This document shows, piece after piece, positions 60,670 to 64,000 of a DNA stretch of 64,000 nucleotides. Under the pieces are notes generated by a model. It saw nothing but the letters and a program-made list of their open reading frames with translations. It ran no database searches and was not told the DNA's origin. Both the position numbers and the translations under genes were made by a program. This stretch comes from Streptantibioticus ferralitis (GTDB taxonomy: Bacteria; Actinomycetota; Actinomycetes; Streptomycetales; Streptomycetaceae). Each line of letters opens with the position of its first letter. The stretch's first letter is position 1. Where the stretch lies: NCBI RefSeq assembly GCF_029223525.1, contig NZ_JARHTQ010000019.1, positions 99,111-163,110 on the forward strand, in the 5' to 3' direction.

Positions 60670-60917
60670 GTGTGCCCGAGAGCGGTTCGGTCAAGTCGCG
60701 GATGCGCTTCGCGCAGTGGCTGCTGACCACGGAGACGGCAAGCGGGCCGCCGATCCATGCTGCCGAGTGTGCCGAATGTGACGAGACGTCAGCAGGTGCG
60801 GATAACTGGGAGGGGCCACAGGTGTGGTGTCTGCAGCACGCGGGTCGTACCGGCCACACGTTGTTCCGCGTCACGGTCACCGGGTACTTCCGGGCGTCGA
60901 TGCAAGAGGTGCTGTGA
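60666..60917 (+). CDS. DUF7848-like small zinc-ribbon protein
   Basis: An 83-residue protein starting at a GTG that overlaps the previous stop. AAECAECDET and VWCLQHAGRTGHTLFRVTV contain the Cys/His pattern of the DUF7848 family, which accompanies regulatory or mobile loci in Streptomyces. Zinc binding is likely; function unknown. Confidence 0.72.
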   Translation: MSVPESGSVKSRMRFAQWLLTTETASGPPIHAAECAECDETSAGADNWEGPQVWCLQHAGRTGHTLFRVTVTGYFRASMQEVL

Positions 60918-60967
60918 TGGTCGGTTCGGAGCAGGACAACCCCCGCCCGCTGGTCATTTGTGATCAC

Positions 60968-61065
60968 GCGGACGGTTTCGGTCCAGGTGAGTTTGTGCCC
61001 CCCCGCGACGGCCAGGACGCGTGGATCTGTTCCGGCTTGGTGACGGGTGTCGCAACGGTGGGGCG
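60968..61065 (-). pseudogene. Fragment of a GntR-UTRA regulator
   Basis: The minus strand encodes GHKLTWTETVR within this ~100 bp, and the DNA is clearly related to 62395-62470, where the larger GntR-UTRA remnant has the same peptide. Frame and flanks are broken (a run of seven C at ~61000), so it is a decayed copy. It overlaps the weak plus-strand frame that begins at 60917. Confidence 0.6.
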
Positions 61066-61103
61066 GGGACACATGGTTGGCCGTGTGTCCCCGCCCCGCG
61101 GGT

Positions 61104-62030
61104 TTACCTGCCGGTGCTGCCGGGCTTGAATGTGGAAGCCTGAATGTCGAACGCCTCTGCCGTGGTTCCGCTGCCGATGGCGTACACGCACGTACGGCGC
61201 AAGGCGTCGGGGCACGGTGCGGTTGCCGCCGCCAGTGCAACGCGGGCGGTGGGCATGGAGGGTAGCGTCGCCCAGACGTTGGCGGCGTGGCTGTAGGCCT
61301 CCACCGTGTTCAGGATGGAGCCGTTGAGGCCGCCGACGGCGTACACGCAGGCCGCTTTCCCTTTCCCAAGACTCTGCCGACTATCCCGTTCTTCCATCGC
61401 TCGCCCAGAGGGGGCGCGCATATCCCTGGTGAACGCGGCTGGGCAGGGCGCGGCAGCCCCCGCCAGGCCCTGACGGGCGGTCGGCATGGAGGGCAGCGTT
61501 GCCCAGACGTTGGCGGCTGGGTTGTAGGCCTCCACCGTGTTCAGGTCGGAGCCGTTGGTGCCGCCGAGGGCGTACACGCAGGTCGCCTTCCGTCTCTCGA
61601 TGGCCTTGGGGCAGGTTGCGGCCGCCGCCGCCAGGTTTGCGCGGGCGGTGGGCATGGAGGGCAGGGTCGCCCAGGTGTTGGTGGCGGGGCTGTATGCCTC
61701 CACCGTGTTCAGGGTGGAGCCCTTGAAGCCGCCGATGGCGTAGACGCAGGTCCCACTGAGGCCGTTGACGTTCTCGGGGCAGGGCGCGGTCGCCGCCGCC
61801 AGTCCGCTGCGGCCGGTGGGCATCGGAGGCAGGGTCAGCCATGCGCCCTGGGCGTGTGCGAGCGTGCCTGTCAGGGCGAGAAGGGACGTCAGTGCGGCGA
61901 CAAGGAACCACCTCAGCCCTCGGCACCGGGGCGAGGCCGGGGAGTCTGTCGGTGGTCCTGGCTCGGGTTGTCGGTCCCCCGTCGCCGCTCGCGCTCCGCT
62001 GGCGTGTGTCAATGAGATTTTCATCTGCAT
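61104..62030 (-). CDS. Secreted kelch-repeat protein
   Basis: A 308-residue protein. A signal/anchor near residues 38-60 (GLRWFLVAALTSLLALTGTL) precedes four kelch-like repeats. Each has the pattern TCVYA(I/L)GG-x-NGS-LNTVEAY...WATLPSMPTAR-xx-LAAA, spaced ~50-60 residues apart. The third repeat has an insertion with a charged, Arg-rich segment. The repeats predict a partial beta propeller. Possibly in contact with extracellular glycans; function unknown. ATG at 62030 or two codons later. Confidence 0.78.
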   Translation of the reverse strand: MQMKISLTHASGARAATGDRQPEPGPPTDSPASPRCRGLRWFLVAALTSLLALTGTLAHAQGAWLTLPPMPTGRSGLAAATAPCPENVNGLSGTCVYAIGGFKGSTLNTVEAYSPATNTWATLPSMPTARANLAAAAATCPKAIERRKATCVYALGGTNGSDLNTVEAYNPAANVWATLPSMPTARQGLAGAAAPCPAAFTRDMRAPSGRAMEERDSRQSLGKGKAACVYAVGGLNGSILNTVEAYSHAANVWATLPSMPTARVALAAATAPCPDALRRTCVYAIGSGTTAEAFDIQASTFKPGSTGR

Positions 62031-62197
62031 CCCTGCCCTTTCCGTCCGTGCAGGGACTACTGACAGCCGGATATGCCAACCCGTGGTGCTCCGTCAGCAG
62101 CCCTAAATGGGATGATCGGAAACATTGGGACATTGGCACCCGCCCTGGCGCGACCGGTAATAGGCTAAAAACTCCAGATGTAACCCGGATGCCTATT

Positions 62198-62635
62198 TCA
62201 CGGGTGAACGGCGCGCAGTGTCCGGGGGCTGTCGGCGGTGATGCGGTAGGCGAGTTGGGCGTGGTCGGCGCTGGCGCGGAGTTCTTCCAGGAGGAGTGGC
62301 TGGTTGTCGTTGCCGTGGGTGATGCGGGTGGTTTCGATGACCGGTGTGGCGTCGGGAAGTTCGAGGGTGGTGCGCTCGTCGGGGAGCGGCATGCGGGCGC
62401 GGACGGTCTCGGTCCAGGTGAGCTTGTGTCCGGCGGTGGCTAGGAGGGCGTAGATCTGTTCGGGCTCGGTTGCCGGGTTGTCGGCTAGTTCGTTGTGGTC
62501 GGCGGCGACAGCCATTGGGATGAGTACGCGGTGCAGGGTGCGCGTGCCGGTGGCGGGGTCCCGGAGTAGCCGGTCGGCGGCGAAGAGGGCGGCCTGGTCA
62601 AGGTCACCGGCCTGGAAGCCTTTTCGTGGGCGATG
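62198..62635 (-). pseudogene. GntR regulator remnant: UTRA domain only
   Basis: From ~62635 leftward the sequence reads KGFQAGDLDQAALFAADRLL, ATEPEQIYALLATAGHKLTW, TETVRARMPLPDERTTLELP and LEELRASADHAQLAYRITAD, a UTRA domain typical of KorSA-like GntR repressors of conjugative elements. The winged-helix half is missing; upstream codons (toward 62840) encode no HTH. It lies head to head with the Tra remnant, the usual order in actinomycete integrative elements. Confidence 0.72.
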
Positions 62636-62743
62636 GGCGATGGGCGACCGGCACGGGATCAGCTTCCGTGCCGCGGCCATCACCCCCGTACCGGATGCTC
62701 CGGGGTCAGCAACCGCCCGTGCGGGTAAGGGCGGTGGTGCCTG

Positions 62744-63223
62744 ATGCAGGGGCCCATCGTTTTCGCGTTGGTCCTGGGCGTGCTGGCCTGGCGGTTCCGT
62801 CTCGGGCGCATCGTACGTGAGCGGCGTCCCGCCTGGCACTGGTACCTGACCGGATACCCGGTCGCCGCACTCCGGGTGCTGGCGTCATGGGGCAAGGTCG
62901 CACAGCTCAACGACCTATCGGTAACGCACAAGCCGACGCGAGCGATGCTCGGCGGCCTGGCGGTCAAGGGCGAGGCGCTGCGACCGATCGCGCCGCGCAT
63001 CTCCTTCCCGCGTCCCATGCCGAACGGCTTGGCGGTCGTCGTCAGGCTGCACCCGGGGCAGACCCCAGTGCCGTTCCTGGTAGCGGCGGAAGCGTTAGCG
63101 CATGCCTGGCGGATGTTCGCAGTACGGGTCACCTCGCCCGAACGCGGCGTCGTGCACTTGGTGGCGACTGCTGGCCTTCGTCGGCGCGCCGGGCCCAGGT
63201 CAGCAGGGCCGCCGGGTCGCTGA
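62744..63223 (+). pseudogene. N-terminal remnant of FtsK/SpoIIIE-like transfer protein Tra
   Basis: 159 codons resembling the N-terminus of TraSA-type plasmid/AICE transfer proteins: FALVLGVLAWRFRLGRIVRE, RRPAWHWYLTGYPVAALRVL, KPTRAMLGGLAVKGEALRPI, AEALAHAWRMFAVRVTSPER. A full protein is about three times longer and contains the FtsK-type ATPase. Homology ends near 63170, where an LLM oxidoreductase sequence begins on the opposite strand. Confidence 0.75.
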
Positions 63224-63257
63224 TGGGCAGGCCGAGGCCTATGTCGATGCGTGTCAC
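63173..63257 (-). pseudogene. 5' remnant of an LLM-class flavin oxidoreductase gene
   Basis: From a GTG at 63257 the minus strand reads TRIDIGLGLPISDPAALLTW then ARRADEG, the beta-strand 1 / helix 1 start of luciferase-like monooxygenases. It stops matching at about 63173, where the Tra remnant joins. An aagga Shine-Dalgarno lies upstream of the GTG. Confidence 0.55.
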
Positions 63258-63492
63258 GGGGATCGATCCTTCGGAAGGGCTCAGGGCATGACTCACTCAT
63301 GCCGCCCCTCCTCGGCCCACTGCACGGACCGTGCTGCGGGATCGCTCCCATTCTGCGGCGTACTTCTGGGGGGCGTGATCTTTGGAGTGCGCCCACTCTA
63401 ACCAGGTGTTCGGGTACGCGCGGCGGGATTTCCGGGATGGTGCGTCTGGAAATCCCGTCGGCGCTTGGGCGTTGCTTCGAGGCGGTGCTACG

Positions 63493-64000
63493 TCAGTGGC
63501 CGTGATGGGCGGTGTGGGCGTTGTGGGTGCACCAGCGCGGGGTCCGGCCGAGGTCGTGGATGTAGCGGCCGGAGGACCAGCCGTACTTGCCGTCGGTCAT
63601 CCGGTACCAGCGCGAGTTGCCGTTGATCGACTCGCCGCGGACCATGCAGCGGATGCTGACGATGGATCCGTGCGCGTGCCAGCCGACGATACGGCTGTGA
63701 GTGGTCGGGCGCTGGCGGACGTTGAGGCCACTGTGGGCGATGATGCGGCCCCGGTAGTGGTGATGACGGCGGTTGTCCTGGCGGCGGTCCTCCTTACGGC
63801 GGTGGTCGTGACGCCGGTTGTGGTCGCGGTCGTGACGCCGGTTGTGGTCGCCGTTGTGGTCGCGGTCGTGGCGGTGGTCGCCGTTGTGGTCGCGGTCGTG
63901 GCGGTGGTCGCCGTTGTGGTCGCGGTCGTGGCGGTGGTCGCCGTTGTGGTCGCGGTCGTGGCGGTGGTCGCCGTTGTGGTCGCGGTCGTGGCGGTGGTCG
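63493..64000 (-). CDS. SH3-like secreted protein with His/Asp repeat (5' end outside window)
   Basis: The minus strand encodes, from the right edge, at least five DHRHDRDHNG decapeptides, then degenerate basic repeats (HDHRRKEDRRQDNRRHHHYR). A bacterial SH3 domain follows: GLNVRQRPTTHSRIVGW, VSIRCMVRGESI, RWYRMTDGKYGWSSGRYI. The C-terminus is CTHNAHTAHHGH and the stop is at 63493. SH3b domains often bind cell walls; the His/Asp repeats could bind metal ions. The start is not in the window. Confidence 0.8.
   Translation of the reverse strand, partial: DHRHDRDHNGDHRHDRDHNGDHRHDRDHNGDHRHDRDHNGDHRHDRDHNGDHNRRHDRDHNRRHDHRRKEDRRQDNRRHHHYRGRIIAHSGLNVRQRPTTHSRIVGWHAHGSIVSIRCMVRGESINGNSRWYRMTDGKYGWSSGRYIHDLGRTPRWCTHNAHTAHHGH
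63851..64000. repeat. 30-bp tandem repeat (5 copies to the window edge)
   Basis: Five exact copies of a 30-bp unit (ccgttgtggt cgcggtcgtg followed by gcggtggtcg) fill 63851-64000. Each encodes ten residues of the minus-strand protein, so copy-number change would stay in frame. Less exact copies precede it from ~63800. Confidence 0.9.

Noticed and set aside
60917..61129. Plus-strand frame starting ATG at 60917 (MVGSEQDNPRPL)
   Set aside because: It overlaps the previous stop in a tempting way but runs antisense through the GntR fragment and has no family features.
63851..64000. Tandem repeats as a possible CRISPR array
   Set aside because: The copies are contiguous with no spacers and lie in frame inside a coding sequence.

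Overview
The window looks like high-GC actinobacterial DNA, almost certainly from Streptomyces or a close relative. The evidence is GC-rich third codon positions, frequent GTG starts and seven near-perfect 16-bp parS sites. The core gene order (murJ, DUF6049, cca, MFS, ino1, padR, PBP, GT87, alr-like, femX, rpsF-ssb-rpsR-rplI, MATE, dnaB) is the one I recall from the oriC-proximal chromosome of Streptomyces. The parS density fits an origin-near location.

Layout. 1-21565 is conserved core: lipid II flippase and cell-wall genes, the tRNA CCA enzyme, inositol-phosphate synthase with its PadR regulator, a class A PBP, FemX, the ribosomal/ssb operon and dnaB, which has a DnaA-box cluster upstream. 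21571-31734 is an accessory block that starts 5 bp after the dnaB stop codon. I read it as three head-to-tail Tn7-like elements: a 232-bp ends-only element; an 8.27-kb element with coupled tnsA-tnsB-tnsC-tniQ genes plus a peptide deformylase and an ArsR-like regulator as cargo; and a 1.65-kb element with only a TetR/DUF1772 pair and a clean 5-bp duplication (cggtc). Just beyond lie two decayed genes, a membrane protein and a MarR regulator, which have both lost their 5' halves.

32.6-52.6 kb is typical Streptomyces accessory and housekeeping content: several alpha/beta hydrolases (one fused to a YunG-like domain), a berberine-bridge-type flavoenzyme, GntR/DUF1648, a HAD phosphatase, a flavohaemoglobin-like protein with a very long disordered N-terminus, a PNPOx-fold protein, Nudix, LysR, a subtilisin inhibitor, a cystathionine gamma-lyase-type enzyme, and a five-gene translationally coupled operon (DoxX-like, DUF3419/BtaA-like, DUF2071, methyltransferase, membrane protein) that may modify a lipid. 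52.6-57.8 kb holds flotillin, an NfeD-like OB protein, YibE/F, and thiC behind a TPP riboswitch.

57.8-63.3 kb looks like regulatory genes plus the wreck of an integrative conjugative element: an XRE-TPR regulator, an RsbW-like ATPase, a DUF7848 protein, a truncated GntR-UTRA gene, a second smaller GntR fragment, and the N-terminal third of an FtsK-like Tra protein joined to the N-terminus of an LLM oxidoreductase. A kelch-repeat secreted protein sits among them. The window ends inside an SH3-like secreted protein with a 30-bp tandem repeat encoding His/Asp-rich decapeptides.

The most interesting system is the stacked Tn7-like array at the dnaB 3' end, with its HTH-rich TniQ and mismatched element ends.
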